Below the pieces are notes generated by a model, which worked only from the letters and a program-made list of their open reading frames with translations, did not search any database and was not told the DNA's origin. 64,000 bases of DNA, from contig NBAZ01000004.1 of the NCBI GenBank assembly GCA_002794735.1, positions 496,001 through 560,000 of the forward strand. The letters run 5' to 3'. The number at the start of each line of letters is the position of its first letter. Positions within the stretch are counted from its first letter, which is position 1. This DNA comes from Pyrrhoderma lamaoense. Taxonomy: Eukaryota > Basidiomycota > Agaricomycetes > Hymenochaetales > Hymenochaetaceae. Positions 1 through 14,065 of the stretch are shown in pieces. The position numbers were made by a program, and so were the translations under genes.

Positions 1-1225
1 CACGAGGTCCCATAGTTGTATCACAGGTCTGTTCTTCATGGAGAGATGCAGCTAAGGTACCTTCAGTCTGGTCACATGTATACATTGATTGTGATAAGGG
101 CGACCCACTGGCACGTTGCGAACTCTGGCTACAGATGGCTCGTCAATCCCTTTTATATGTCACATTTCGAACGTCAGAATACCGTCCGAAGGTCGAAACA
201 ACATTCTCTGTCATCCACTCGCGTATATCACAGTGGAAGGATTTTGTACTAGAAGCTCCTTCTGTATACGTTGCTAATCGACTACTTGGGCGAATATCTG
301 ATGTCGGACCCCACCTTAGATCCATCTCTATCAGACTGTCCGGCACTACGGAAGACAACTTGTTGCCTGAGTCTGTCCAAGGTCAACTCAGATTTACTGG
401 ATTTACACAAGCATTCAATAGTGCTTTAGGCCTTAGAGACGTTTATTTTCAGACTGATGTTGCTCGGTCATGGGTTGGAATGTCCCAAATTACAACCCTT
501 GTACTTCAACTGAATGATTGTCAAGTAAATACCGCCAGGCCTATATTTATCTCAGAAATTCTTGATGTTCTTTCTGATTCACCTAATCTCCGAAGACTGA
601 AACTAGACATATCGCTGAAGGATAAGCGCGATACCGTACAAGAAATCCCGATTCGGATTGTAACGCTCACGGAGTTGGACTCCTTGACGCTGAACCTTCC
701 TGTACACTTAATGACATTTATACAACACCTTCGTTTGCCTAAACTTCGGGAACTTTATCTTAGATCCCCAGATGACCCACAGGGATTCGCGGATGAAACA
801 ACACGTGCTGCCCTTTGTGCATTTGTAGAGCTCTGTGCCCTCCTCTTGAAACACTGGAACTCTATGATGTTGATATATCTCAGGATGATTTCTTATTCTG
901 GTTTACTAGTCTTTCGAGTCTGACTGAACTTCGCTTGCATGGCTCTGACATACTTGATGAAACACTTAGCTACCTTGCCCCTCCTTTTAGTCTACTTCCA
1001 AATTTGCGTGCTCTAGATCTTCGCTGGTGCGGGCATATCACTGGAATGGCGCTAGAAGAACTCGTGCATGCCCGTTCTCTGGCATGTACTAGTTCTTTTT
1101 CCCCAATATCTGAGATTACGGTGATCAACTGTTCCATTGTAAATGAGAAACATATCGTCGAAATGGCCAACCACAGTATTTGTCGATTGAAAGTACATGA
1201 TAGTAACGATTTTTGTAGTACGTGA
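1..1225 (+). CDS. F-box/LRR protein, 5' truncated, one frameshift
   Basis: Frame 3 is open from the left window edge, so the true start lies outside. The first residues include [20 protein letters not shown] and then [11 protein letters not shown], the second half of a mushroom-type F-box and its linker. Leucine-rich-repeat-like segments follow ([43 protein letters not shown]). The frame breaks near 828-836: frame 3 runs to a stop at 923, while frame 2 carries the obvious continuation to TGA at 1223-1225. Adding one base restores a single protein, and no plausible intron explains the shift. Such proteins usually act as substrate adaptors of SCF ubiquitin ligases; the substrate cannot be read from sequence. 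This could be a pseudogene, but the same one-base pattern occurs in conserved genes nearby, so a consensus error is preferred. Confidence 0.72.
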
Positions 1226-1619
1226 CCTTCTATATGTCGTGTCTGTATGTATTCTGAATCTCTTAAAGGCCGTAGGGGATGCTGTGACAATGTTCGGTAT
1301 CGAATGCGTTTTCGTTCACGTGCAAAGATGACAGAGAAACAAGCGTCTCAAATTATTTTGGGATGAGATACGCCGCCGGTACTGGCAAACTTGCAATGAC
1401 TACTGTCATGGCTTTTGTTAGATAATAATAATTACACTGATACTAGTACATCAATTATTCAATACACATTCAATAATATAGTATGCTTAGTAATCGTGTG
1501 CCTTTTCGAGTATAGAAGTCCTATTTCGCTGATCATTACGCCAGACGTAAGCTGAACTTTCCATCCATCCATATTAACTCAAACGAGTTTCTTGAGTCTC
1601 AAGTTTCTTGCAGTTGACA
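1226..1619. other. Intergenic, F-box/PRP31
   Basis: About 390 bases, AT-rich, with no coding-like frame. The right end is the presumed 5' leader of PRP31. No transposon or RNA gene was seen. Confidence 0.5.
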
Positions 1620-3712
1620 ATGGGACTTGAAGACGAGCTTTTGGCCGACCTTGATGATCTTGATGACAATGGAGAGGACTACGATGATTCGGAGAATCAA
1701 AACGAGAATAGCGGTGTTAAGCGGAAGGCCAATGATGATATCGACATGTCCGATGAAGACAACGACGAGGTGGCAGACGGAGACATCAATGGGAACGGAG
1801 GGGTAGTTGGGGGAGGTCTTGTGCTCGAGGGTGGGGTCAAGCCAGCTGCAGAGCTTGACGCTGAAGATGTGAAACAAATGGAGCTTAGAGACGTTGAAGA
1901 TGTCCGCAAAATTGCAAAATTAGAAGGCAGTAAGCGTATGACAGATATTTTAAAAGTATGTTGTATCATTAGAATTATCTACGGGCGAGAACTAAGTACT
2001 TTTTGGAAGGAAATCGATCATTATACAGACAATCCAAGTTCCGCCCAGATGATGTCTCAACCACCACATCTCAATCCCGAATATACATTAATAGTCCAAG
2101 CAAATAACTTGTCCGTCGACGTGGATAATGATATACTTCTGGTCCACAAGGCAATTACAATCCTTCGCCTAATGCTTGGTTACAGGTATTGATATTCCTT
2201 TACTTTACTTTCACGTATAGTTCATTCGAGATCATTATGCTCCTAAATTCCCGGAACTTGAACAGCTTGTTACCGACCCTTCGATGTTTATTCGGACTGT
2301 CCGTGTTCTCGCAAACTCCGAGGACCCGACAAAGGTTGACTTATCAGGCGTTCTTCCGGCAGCGGTCATCATGAGTGTTCTTGTTACGGCGACCACTACC
2401 TCGGGACAGACCCTATCTGAGGGTGAATGGCTCGCAGTTCAAAATGCATGCGACCTCGCTGATCGCCTTGAAGAGGCTCGGAAAAAGGTACGATATGAAA
2501 TCCAAGGTGGCCATAGAATGTCACTAAGAATTTTTCCCGAAGATCTTCACATATGTCAGTTCTCGGATGAACATGCTTGCGCCTAATCTTTCAGCTATCG
2601 TTGGGACCACTGTAGCGGCAAAACTCCTTGGTGTGGCTGGTGGTCTGAGTGCATTAGCGAAAATGCCTGCTTGTAATGTTCATGTAAGTCTGATCAGCTC
2701 CTCTGCCGTCAGAATTTACTAAAATACATGTATATCAGCTTCTTGGTGCTCAGAAGAAGATCGCAGCAGGGTTTTCTTCCGTTACCCAGAACAGGCATAC
2801 AGGTTTTGTATTCCAGTCTGATCTCATTCAGCAGACACCACCAGATTATAGATTGAAGGTCCAACGAACTGTTGGGGCAAAATGCGTTCTTGCCGCAAGA
2901 ATGGACCTGGAAAGAATGAGAAGAGATGGTAATAGGCTCTCTAGGTTTGAGGAAATTTTAATTAATTTAACTGTCTTCCAGGTAGCTACGGTTCAGAGCT
3001 GAGAGAAAAGATCGATAAGCATATTGATAGATTGGCTGCACCTCCTCCAACAAAGGTAACAAAGGCGCTTCCCATACCAAATGATGGTCCCAAGAAACGT
3101 CGTGGTGGGAAACGGTAATATACAAATGTATTCAACAATCAATCAGTACTGATTAACACATTTGCTTCCCGCAGGGCTCGGAAAGCAAAGGAAGCGCATG
3201 CCCAGACGGAACTACGTAAACTTCAAAATCGTATGGCTTTCGGGGAGGCAGAGGATGAGGTTGGAGCATTTGACGAAACAAAGGGTCTAGGCATGATAGG
3301 TTCTGCAAGTGGGAAAGTAAGAGCTAACGTTGGGGAAATCAAAAGTAAAGGTACGTTCCAGAAGACAACAAATTTAGATGAAAAACATATAAGATTAAAA
3401 TTTTTTACTACCTTACCTTACAGCAAAAATGTCCAAAACAAACAAACTCCGTACTGCCGCCCTTACACGAGCTGCGCAGCAACAAACATCTGGAACGGCG
3501 ACTTCTCTTGTATTTACCCCAGTTTCAGGTAAGTTTTAGACCTATTTCTTCCTCTCTTCCTCTCTAACTTATTTGCTCGATTAGGATTTGAAATCACGAA
3601 CCACGCTGCGGCCGCTCAAAGAGTTAAAGAGGCAAATGATAAATGGTTTGCGTCTGGAACCTTTTCTTTCTTTGGCCAAAAAGGAGGGGGAGCGTCAACA
3701 AGTAAATCATAG
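1620..3712 (+). CDS. PRP31: U4/U6 snRNP protein Prp31
   Basis: Nine exons give 538 residues: 1620-1955, 2010-2150, 2221-2487, 2543-2683, 2739-2928, 2982-3114, 3175-3350, 3424-3528, 3585-3712. The start [16 protein letters not shown] matches the acidic N-terminus of Prp31, and the ATG at 1620 is the first in frame. The centre has the NOSIC/Nop region ([17 protein letters not shown], then [20 protein letters not shown] and [16 protein letters not shown]), which in the family binds the 15.5K-U4 snRNA complex. The basic [16 protein letters not shown] segment and the NRMAFGE motif match the C-terminal Prp31 domain. It acts in the nucleus in U4/U6.U5 tri-snRNP formation. Intron 2 appears to start with GC rather than GT (2151). 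The gene is convergent with ISU1. Confidence 0.95.
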
Positions 3713-3980
3713 TCACCATGTAATTTTAGTGATCATTAGTACAATATACCCCTTATTCAATTCAGTCATTACTTTCATCTTATTCCATTTTTTGCGCATA
3801 AAGTTTCTGTAAGCTGGTTCTGCTATAACCGAATGCGAGTTTTGTATAGAATTACAATGTAGCTAATCATAGAAGTATGGACGAATATGGCAAGTAATTA
3901 GAATGCGAGGGGATGTCAAATGCTAGAAATAGAGGAGTACAAAGGAAAAAAGGAGGAAGGGTAAAGGAACATTATCAGCT

Positions 3981-4712
3981 CTATGTTGAGCTTCCTGGGT
4001 GAGCTGATGCCACTGTTTCACCAGTGGAAGAGCTTTGAGAAACATCAATGAAACCAGGTTGCTTTGGGTTCTTTAACGCCGCTTTTTTCTTTTGGTAGTC
4101 CCTGATAGCGGAACGGATCGCATCTTCAGCAAGCACTAGAGATAAGTTTGGTCAGTTATCCCAAGTAAAAAAGTTTCTAGTATTCAAAACATACTTGAGC
4201 AATGTAGCTTGACAGGTGGTAAAGCCAATTCTTTTGCAATCTCCGTGTTCTTAATCTTTCCCGCTTCCTCAAGTGACAAGCCTTTCACCCGTTCAGTCAT
4301 ATACGAGCTTGAAGCGATAGCACTTCCACAACCAAAAGTCTTAAACTTTACATCAGAGATGATTCCCTTCTCGTCAACGCGGATTTGGAGTTTCATGACA
4401 TCGCCGCATCTGCGTGTAGAAGTAAGAAACGGATAAAAGATGTATACAGAGTATATACTCACGCGGGTGCACCAACAAGACCAGTTCCAACATTGACATC
4501 GTTTTTGGGTAAAGAACCAACCTGAAGACGAAGCGTATCAGATAAAACTTTCAGATAGGATGATTTGTAATACACACATTCCGCGGTGACTCGTAATGCG
4601 AGATAACCTTCTCATGGTAGCCGCGACTAAGAGCAACAGTAGGTCTCAGTGCTGTTGCAGTCTTCGCGCGAGGAGCTGCAGTAAGTACGTTTTTTGCGAT
4701 TGAGCGAAACAT
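3981..4712 (-). CDS. ISU1: Mitochondrial Fe-S cluster scaffold protein IscU/Isu1
   Basis: Four exons on the minus strand (4712-4578, 4521-4463, 4409-4195, 4135-3981) give 187 residues. The N-terminus [18 protein letters not shown] is a basic mitochondrial presequence, followed by [18 protein letters not shown]. The three cluster-ligand cysteines are present in [20 protein letters not shown] and LHCSMLAEDA. The LPPVK motif recognised by the mitochondrial Hsp70/J-protein pair lies just before the last cysteine. All four exons join in phase without correction. The protein assembles [2Fe-2S] clusters with cysteine desulfurase, frataxin and ferredoxin in the matrix. The C-terminal tail is a short Ser/Thr-rich extension. 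Its promoter contains CCAAT boxes. Confidence 0.96.
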
Positions 4713-5196
4713 GGTGGGCGTTATCGTGAGAGAAAGAATGAGGGACAGGGAGCATTCAACGCCGATGTACTCCAAACCCAAACAGAGCCGTGTTACGCGA
4801 TTGGTTCGGCAAATGTTTCTCACGGTACGTCACTATGGAGGTTAACTGAAAATCAATCTGTTTACACAAGTTCAGCGATTTTTTTCCTTCAATCGATAAG
4901 TATAGTTTTGATGTCATGTAGCTCTTATTTAAATAGATATAAAATTCAACCGTATGCCCAAGTACTAAAACCCACTTTCATCAAATAATGCAAAGTAGTA
5001 AACTACTAAATATCGGCTCTAATTGGCCGATATAACTTTCTGTCCAATAGACGCTCCTCAGGTGGAACACAATATTATCACATGACTTTCTCTATCAGAT
5101 AAGCTTATATTAGTAATAATAATTGGCTTACTAATGAGAGATTACGGTAGTAAATTTGAACTTTCGGTTGCCGACTGTTTAGTTTTAAAAATCTTC
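4713..5196. promoter_or_regulatory. Divergent ISU1/RRP8 promoter with CCAAT boxes
   Basis: 484 bases separate the two divergent starts. An ATTGG at 4800-4804 is a CCAAT box on the ISU1 strand, about 90 bases upstream of its ATG. An inverted pair ATTGG (5022-5026) / CCAAT (5044-5048) lies about 150-175 bases upstream of the RRP8 ATG. In fungi the CCAAT-binding complex with HapX controls iron-using genes, so the ISU1-proximal box is a reasonable candidate site. Function is inferred from motif and position only. Confidence 0.4.
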
Positions 5197-6582
5197 ATGG
5201 CTCTCTTTGACGTTCCCGGATGGCATGTCCCTGCGAATATACAACCTATTTCACAGCAAACTTCTCGTAAACGGAAACGTCCTGTAAAAACTGATGACCT
5301 CGATTCAACCTCAAAATTGCAGACTGCGGAGCACAATCTAGAAAAGTTGATGAAAACTCTTGATAGTGACAGAGGATCCAAGAATCAAGGAGGTAATGCA
5401 ATCAGACATTTGAAGACGGCTCCGACCAACGAGAAATATGATGAATCAACTCACAAACGCTTGGTTCCATCGCAGAAGCAGACTGACGGCAAACTATCGA
5501 TCGCCGCTCAAGAAAAGTCGGAACAACCGAAGGGAAAACGGCAGAGGAAAAAGCTGAACCATGAAATAAGGAAAGAGAACACGTCTCAGTCAGATAGCAC
5601 CAAGGAGACATCGATGCAGCTGAAGACCGGGAAACGAATCAAAGATGCTCACCTGACTGGCTTGCAATCAAAGATGAAAGAACGTCTAACGGGCTCCAAA
5701 TTTAGGTATTATAAGCGTATCAAGTTCTTGTATTCTTACTCAAGTAATATAGGTTCATCAATGAAACTTTGTATACAACAAGTAGCTCTGATGCAGTACA
5801 GCTGATGCACGAAAATCCTCAAATATTTGAAGAGGTTTGTGACCCTGTATCTGTATGCTTTCAGTGGATCTTAGGTTTCGTACTAGTACCATGCTGGGTT
5901 CAGACATCAAGTCACTTCATGGCCATCGAACCCCGTTGATCATTTTATCAAGGTATTGTCTTCCTACAAGAAACATGCTGTTATAGTCGATTTGGGCTGC
6001 GGCGAGGCTGCTCTCGCTCGGAACCTCGTCCCAAAGGGATTCAGAGTTCTTTCGTATGACCTTGTATCTGCGAATCCCTTCATCATTGCCTCAGATATAT
6101 GCGATAGACTGCCTCTTCCTGGTTCTGAGACCAACGATGAGGGACATATAGTCGATATTGTCATATGCTCGCTAAGTTTGATGAGTAAAAACTGGCTTAA
6201 GTGTATTCGGGAAGCTCGGCGCATTCTTAAAAGAGGGTACGTCAATCATCATCCACAACTGATCATCTATCACAATAATACGAAAATTTCTGAGCAGGGG
6301 TGAACTCAAGATCGCCGAGGTTACAAGTAGATTCGTGGACGCCGATAAGTTCACGTCCGTTATCTGTGCAGTAGGATTTCAACTTGTACTCAAGGTATGG
6401 TGATGTTATTTTCTGGCAGCTATTTAGTCCCCTAAGCGATTGTCCAGGATGAAAGCAATAGTCACTTTACTCTATTTGATTTCAGGAAAACGGCTGAATC
6501 GCCTGTTTTCGATGATAAAACTTGGAGTGAAATTATGGATCAAGGAGAAGTACTGCAGCCGTGTGAATATAAGCGTAGATGA
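5197..6582 (+). CDS. RRP8: rRNA-processing methyltransferase Rrp8
   Basis: Five exons (5197-5705, 5753-5834, 5887-6236, 6298-6394, 6448-6582) give 390 residues. The start MALFDVPGWHVPANIQP is the conserved Rrp8 N-terminus and fixes the ATG at 5197 rather than the earlier in-frame one at 5134. A long Lys/Arg-rich disordered region follows, then LTGSKFRFINETLYTT and the Rossmann methyltransferase domain with SAM motif I AVIVDLGCGEAALA, the acidic YDLVSANP and SDICDRLPLP strands, and CSLSLMSKNW. The C-terminus has GELKIAEVTSRF and HFTLFDFRK. In yeast Rrp8 makes m1A645 in 25S rRNA and acts in early pre-rRNA cleavage in the nucleolus. No frame problems were seen. Confidence 0.95.
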
Positions 6583-6855
6583 AAATTAGCCAATAATTAC
6601 TTGTTAATTTACCATGATTCTCGATATACGAGTTTAGTCATATGCCTTAACATCGATCACATGTTATCAGTGCCATTTTTCTGTTAATGTTTTAGGACCT
6701 TGAAACACGTTATCTTATCTATATTCAGGGACAGGCATGCTTGAAGGGCACGCACTTAGGCGTGCCCTATTCCGCGCAGCTTGCACACATTAGCACTCAT
6801 CGTCGTACAATCACTTCCTCATCTTCATTAATCCATTCAAACCTCCCGTCCAAGA

Positions 6856-7896
6856 ATGTCTGGAAAGGTAAACGTATTGAACCATCCTGTTTTAAACGCG
6901 CGTTTGTCGCAATTACGACAAACCAGTACATCAGCCAAAGAGTTTCGAGAGGTCGGTGGCGGGTCATACAAATTGTTTGTCATTCATAATGATGTGGACA
7001 TTTTAACAGGGCATTCAACAAATCAGCACTTTTCTTGGAATTGAAGCAAGTAGAGATCTTGAGCAGTCTACTTTCAAGGGTGTATGTGGAAATCCGACAT
7101 ATATACTGATGAGAATAAGATTGAAATACATCACGCAGACTACTCCTGTTTCATCCTTTACTGGGACTGTGATTAAGCCTCAAATTGGCCTTACTCCAAT
7201 TTTGCGTGCTGGCCTGGGTATGACTGAGTCATTGCTAGACCTTTTCCCGTAAGTGTCCTTTAGGCGGACTCAGGTTCATCTCACATACATAAGGCTTCTT
7301 TCGCCAGTTCTGCCAAGGTCTATCACATCGGCCTGTTCAGAGAGAAAGTCAGCCTTCAGCCAGTTGAATGTAGGCACATTTCAACTTTTGCTGTGGAACT
7401 TGATGTACTAACATATTGTGTAGATTACTCAAAGTTACCGTCAACAGTTACAATTGACTTATGCTTCCTCCTTGACCCACTAATTGCCACTGGAGGAACG
7501 GCCTGTGCAGCACTTCAGATGCTCCTTGATTGGGGTCTCCCCAGTAAGAATTACCATTTTCTAAAGGGCATTGTGTCTGAGATATGTCAACAGTAAAAAA
7601 TATCAAGTTACTAGCAGTGCTAGCGTCTGAGACTGGTCTTAAGAAGATTACTACAGAATTCCCCGATGTAGAGGTACGACTTCAGAAGGTCATATTCTCT
7701 GTTACTTCACTAACTGTTTTGTAGATTTGGACTGCTGCGATCGATCCTACTTTAACCGCAGATGGAATCATTGCACCAGGTCTGGGTGATACTGTGAGTA
7801 GGAACTTTGTTATTTTCTGCATTACGGATACCTTTCAAAAAAATACTTACTTGAATGTGAATGGATCAGGGTGACCGCCTCTTTAACACACTTTGA
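6856..7896 (+). CDS. Uracil phosphoribosyltransferase, bacterial-like (Upp/Urg2/Urc6) type
   Basis: Eight exons (6856-6951, 7010-7081, 7139-7248, 7308-7369, 7424-7543, 7594-7673, 7725-7793, 7870-7896) give 211 residues, the usual UPRT length. The N-terminus VNVLNHPVLNARLSQLRQ and FREGIQQISTFLGIEASRDL, then LTPILRAGLGM, align with bacterial Upp rather than with the Fur1 form (VSIVRAGESM). The PRPP-binding loop is FLLDPLIATGGTA, and the uracil-binding end is GIIAPGLGDTGDRLF. It converts uracil and PRPP to UMP, or serves in uracil catabolism as proposed for S. pombe Urg2 and Lachancea URC6; that subtype is an inference. Introns are 50-76 nt and all phases agree. Confidence 0.9.
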
Positions 7897-8217
7897 TCGA
7901 AACAAACTTGGCACAATTGTACAATTGTCATTGTTTGTAGCTTAGCACTTGTAGTCAGTACGTTAGTTTCGAAAAGAAAGAGGATGCTTGTTGTATTAAA
8001 AATCGAACGCTAACCACATTCCGGTATGGATACGTGATTGTTAAAATAAATAGCGTTTGGATCTAGATGTCAAGTTAGGTAATACAAAAGTAGTGCAATC
8101 TTTATGCAGATCCCGAAAAGACGCAATTCCGTCGTGCTAATGCCTACTCAGCCAACAACGGTTGTTCATTAAAAATGCACTGAAATATTTGAATACGCCT
8201 GACTCCCATTCAAAACA
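7897..8217. other. Intergenic, UPRT/MET10
   Basis: About 320 bases that hold the UPRT 3' end and the presumed MET10 promoter. No convincing Cbf1-type CACGTG box was seen. AT-rich, with no coding frame. Confidence 0.4.
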
Positions 8218-11200
8218 ATGAGCCCTCGGGGTGACGCTTCGCTATGTGCTTCTCAGCTACTTGAAAAAACAGCATCAACAAAAAGTTCTTCGATTTTCAT
8301 CTATGATTTGGCAGAGCACTTCGGGTTTGGTTCTCTTTCCAAACAATTACATTCCACCGAAACCGGTGTAGCAATAACTCATGAACTTCAAACACGATCT
8401 GGTGCCGGTCTGAATCTTGTCGGACGTCTGTTGGAAGAGGGAACTAGTAAAGATGTGCAAAAAAATACAGTGCTTAGCGTTTATACGACTCCGAATGGTC
8501 TTGCTCTAATGGTGCCGTCATTTACATCTCTTCCGAAGGCATCAGTCTCAAGTAGAGCCATAATCCAAATTCCTACCGTCTCGCTTGTTGGCCAATCGCT
8601 TGAACTATCACCGACATTGTCTCCAGTGAACTCTATCCTCAGTTCCTTACCCGACTCGGTCGCAATACTATTGTCCTCTACACCCCAGGAAATAGTTGAC
8701 TTCGGATCTCTTGCATATAGAATCGCTGACTTCCATGTAATTCACTTCTTTGATCACTACAGCGCGGGCCGGGAATTAGGACATGAACTTGCCCCGACCT
8801 CTGTCTCTGAAGAGTACATTCCATTGAAAGACGCCCTTGGTACCATTGGGTATAGCCCATTTGAATACGAGGGTGCAACTGATGCATCTACTGTCGTTGT
8901 CATGTTGAACAATCCATTGGCACCATCGGCAAAACTATTAGCAAAAAACAAACCAGAGTTTGGTGTTCTGATAGTAAAGTTGCTCCGTCCTTGGGATGAG
9001 GAATCCCTCCTTGCTGCTCTCCCTGTTTCAGTAAAGTCGTTATATGTTCTAGACGACGTTCCTACAGATGGTACACAGGGTATCTTATACTCAGACGTTT
9101 TTTCAGCCTGCATGAGCTCAGGAAGAAAGGGCCTGGTTGTGCGTGCGTCAAGAATTGCACCGTCTCGCACCCACGAGTTTGTCAACTCACCTTACGTTTT
9201 TGCAAGCTTTTTGGATAGTCTTGGACCGGCCACTGCACTTCCTGCTCAGTCTGACGTTACCAAAAAGGTCATATTCTTTGGATCCCCAAACTCCCCTGCT
9301 TCAGAGCTTCCAGACCATATCCTTGATGTGTTCTCTAGGCAACGATCCGTTCGAGTACGCTCTCTCACGAACTTTGATGTTCTCTCAAAACCAAGTGGTA
9401 TCTCTACCACTCGTGTCACTTTTTCACCGAGAGCCCCGCAGGGAAATTATATTCCAATCCTTAGTGAGCTGCCGTTAGGAAGTGATTCGGATCGAGACCC
9501 GAAATCAGATTTCATCGTTATACTCGATCAGACACTTCTGAAAACGCACACCATTCTGGACTATATCAAATCGAATTCGTCTATATTACTCTTTTCTACT
9601 TGGACAAATCTGGAAGTACTCAGCAATTTGCCTGGGACCGTTCTTACCCTAGCTAATAAAAAGAACATCAAGCTATATAACCTGAATACGAAATCCCTAG
9701 AATCAAGTCATATATCACCGGATCTGTTCAATATGATTGGTGGACTAGTATTTCTTAGGCTATACCTAGGACAAACAGCAAACGAATCCATTCTTAGGAA
9801 GCTGGCGTATGATATCTACGGTAGTTCTTATGACAAACTAAGGATAGATAAGGTTAATGCAAAGGCGTGGTCTGCTCTTGAAGGTGTGGACCTTGCGAGT
9901 TTCGAAGGCGAAGCAGGGAAGCAGGAGCATGAAATATTGAAAAGAATCGAATTCAATGCCATTAGATCATGTTTCAAGGAAAATGGACCGTCTTTGCCTG
10001 GTGCTCACATCAGTTCCTGGCATGATGCAGCTCGTCATATTCTTTTTCCTGATGTGTTCGGGTTCTCGGAAAATTCGGAATCGAAAGAAGAGCATCCACA
10101 AAATCCGGCTCTTCGCCCTGAAATTCCGGAGCGTACATATCTCGTCACTTGCAGTGTGAATCGCAGGTTAACGCCGACGGATTACGACCGAAATGTATTC
10201 CACTTAGAATTTGATACAGCTGGTACAGGACTGAAGTACGCTATCGGCGAGGCCCTCGGTGTGCATGGTTGGAATGATACAGATGAAGTCCTTGGCTTTT
10301 GTTCGTGGTATGGTGTAGACCCTGACCGTCTTATCACAATTCCAGTCCCAGGTGGGGAGGGGAAAGTTCACACACGAACTATTTTCCAAGCTTTGCAGCA
10401 GCAAATCGATCTCTTCGGAAGACCTCCCAAGAGTTTTTACGGCGATTTGTCGCAATATGCGACTTCAAAGAATGACAAATTGACTCTTCAGTTCATCGCT
10501 TCTCCGGAGGGATCATCAATGTTTAAGAAGTTATCGGAAAAGGATACACTGACATTTGCGGATGTTCTAAAGTTGTACCCCAGCGCCAGACCAAGTATAG
10601 AGGTGCTGTGTGAGCTGATAGGGGATATCAAACCCAGGCATTATAGTATCGCCAGCGCTCAAAGTGTCGTAGGGGATCGTGTTGACCTCCTTGTCGTAAC
10701 CGTTGAATGGCAAACCCCATCAGGTGCATAATATAGATTCATCCATTTTACTCAAACTTTTACTAAAGCTTACTCAAAGGGTCTCCCCGTTATGGGCAAT
10801 GTACGCGGTATCTAGCCGGTCTGAAAGTCGGGCAGAAAGTGACGGTATCCATCAAACCCAGTGTCATGAAGGTGAGAATGACCCTATTCTCTCTCTTTGA
10901 CGATAGCTTATGACACTATTTTTTTCAGCTTCCCCCTAGTGATATGCAGCCTCTGATTCTCGCTGGGTTAGGTACAGGCGCAGCTCCTTTCCGTGCTTTC
11001 CTCCAGCACCGTGCATTGCTCATGTCTCAAGGAAAGCCTGTCGGTCCTCTCTACTACTACTTTGGCTCTCGTTATCGTTCAAAGGAGTATCTATATGGGG
11101 AGGAGATTGAGGCTTTCATTCTAGACAAGACGATCACACGAGCTGGACTTGCTTTCTCAAGAGATAGTCGCAAGAAAGTCTATATCCAGCATAAGATGGT

Positions 11201-11402
11201 CGAGGATGGGAAGGAACTTGCGCGTATGCTTTACAAAGAGGAAGGTGTATTCTACCTTTGTGGTCCCACATGGCCTGTTCCAGACGTATACGAGGCGTTA
11301 GTATCGGGGCTTGTTGAACACTTTGGCTTCAATGAAAAAGATGCCGGAGATTACCTAGAAGGATTAAAAGAAGAGGAACGATACGTATTAGAAGTTTACT
11401 AG
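8218..11402 (+). CDS. MET10: Assimilatory sulfite reductase flavoprotein (alpha) subunit
   Basis: Three exons (8218-10723, 10780-10871, 10929-11402) give 1023 residues, close to yeast Met10 (about 1035). The first ~630 residues resemble the pyruvate-ferredoxin-oxidoreductase-like N-terminal region of fungal Met10. From about residue 637 the ferredoxin-reductase-like part begins (TYLVTCSVNRRLTPTDYDRN, then FHLEFDTAGTGLKYAIGEAL). The FAD-contact motif RHYSIAS is near residue 806. Exon 3 carries the NADPH-binding LILAGLGTGAAPFRAFL, the YYYFGSRYRSKEYLY segment and the FYLCGP motif. With the siroheme beta subunit it reduces sulfite to sulfide in cysteine/methionine synthesis, in the cytosol. No frame corrections were needed. 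Confidence 0.95.
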
Positions 11403-11581
11403 ACAGGATCATTGTGGATACACCCGTGTTTACTATTTTCATCTTTTTTTAAATTCTATTGCATTGGTAAAAATACATAGGTACAAGAGAAAATTTATGT
11501 TTTAGGTGCAGTATGAGGTTCGAAGTCCAACAACATCACACAAAAAGGTGGAAAATGAAACCCTAAGCATCAGTGGTCCGT

Positions 11582-13886
<2,305 letters not shown>

Positions 13887-14065
13887 GGACCACATGTGTC
13901 GTGGCTAGCAGCTTACAGATCTGGATTTCCAGCGGCCGCGTCAAGCGGTTATCGGGTGGACGACCCCGACCTATCTTACGTAACCAATGCATATATATGG
14001 CCAGCTTCCATTTTCAATTTCAAATACAGAAGCATCTCTATTTATACATTGTAACTTTCAGAATT
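13887..14065. promoter_or_regulatory. Bidirectional promoter, GH9 / Gfo-Idh
   Basis: Only 179 bases separate the two proposed start codons, so the cellulase-family gene and the oxidoreductase must share promoter DNA. The side next to the oxidoreductase has a pyrimidine-rich, AT-rich stretch typical of a fungal core promoter. No specific activator site could be assigned. Confidence 0.4.
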
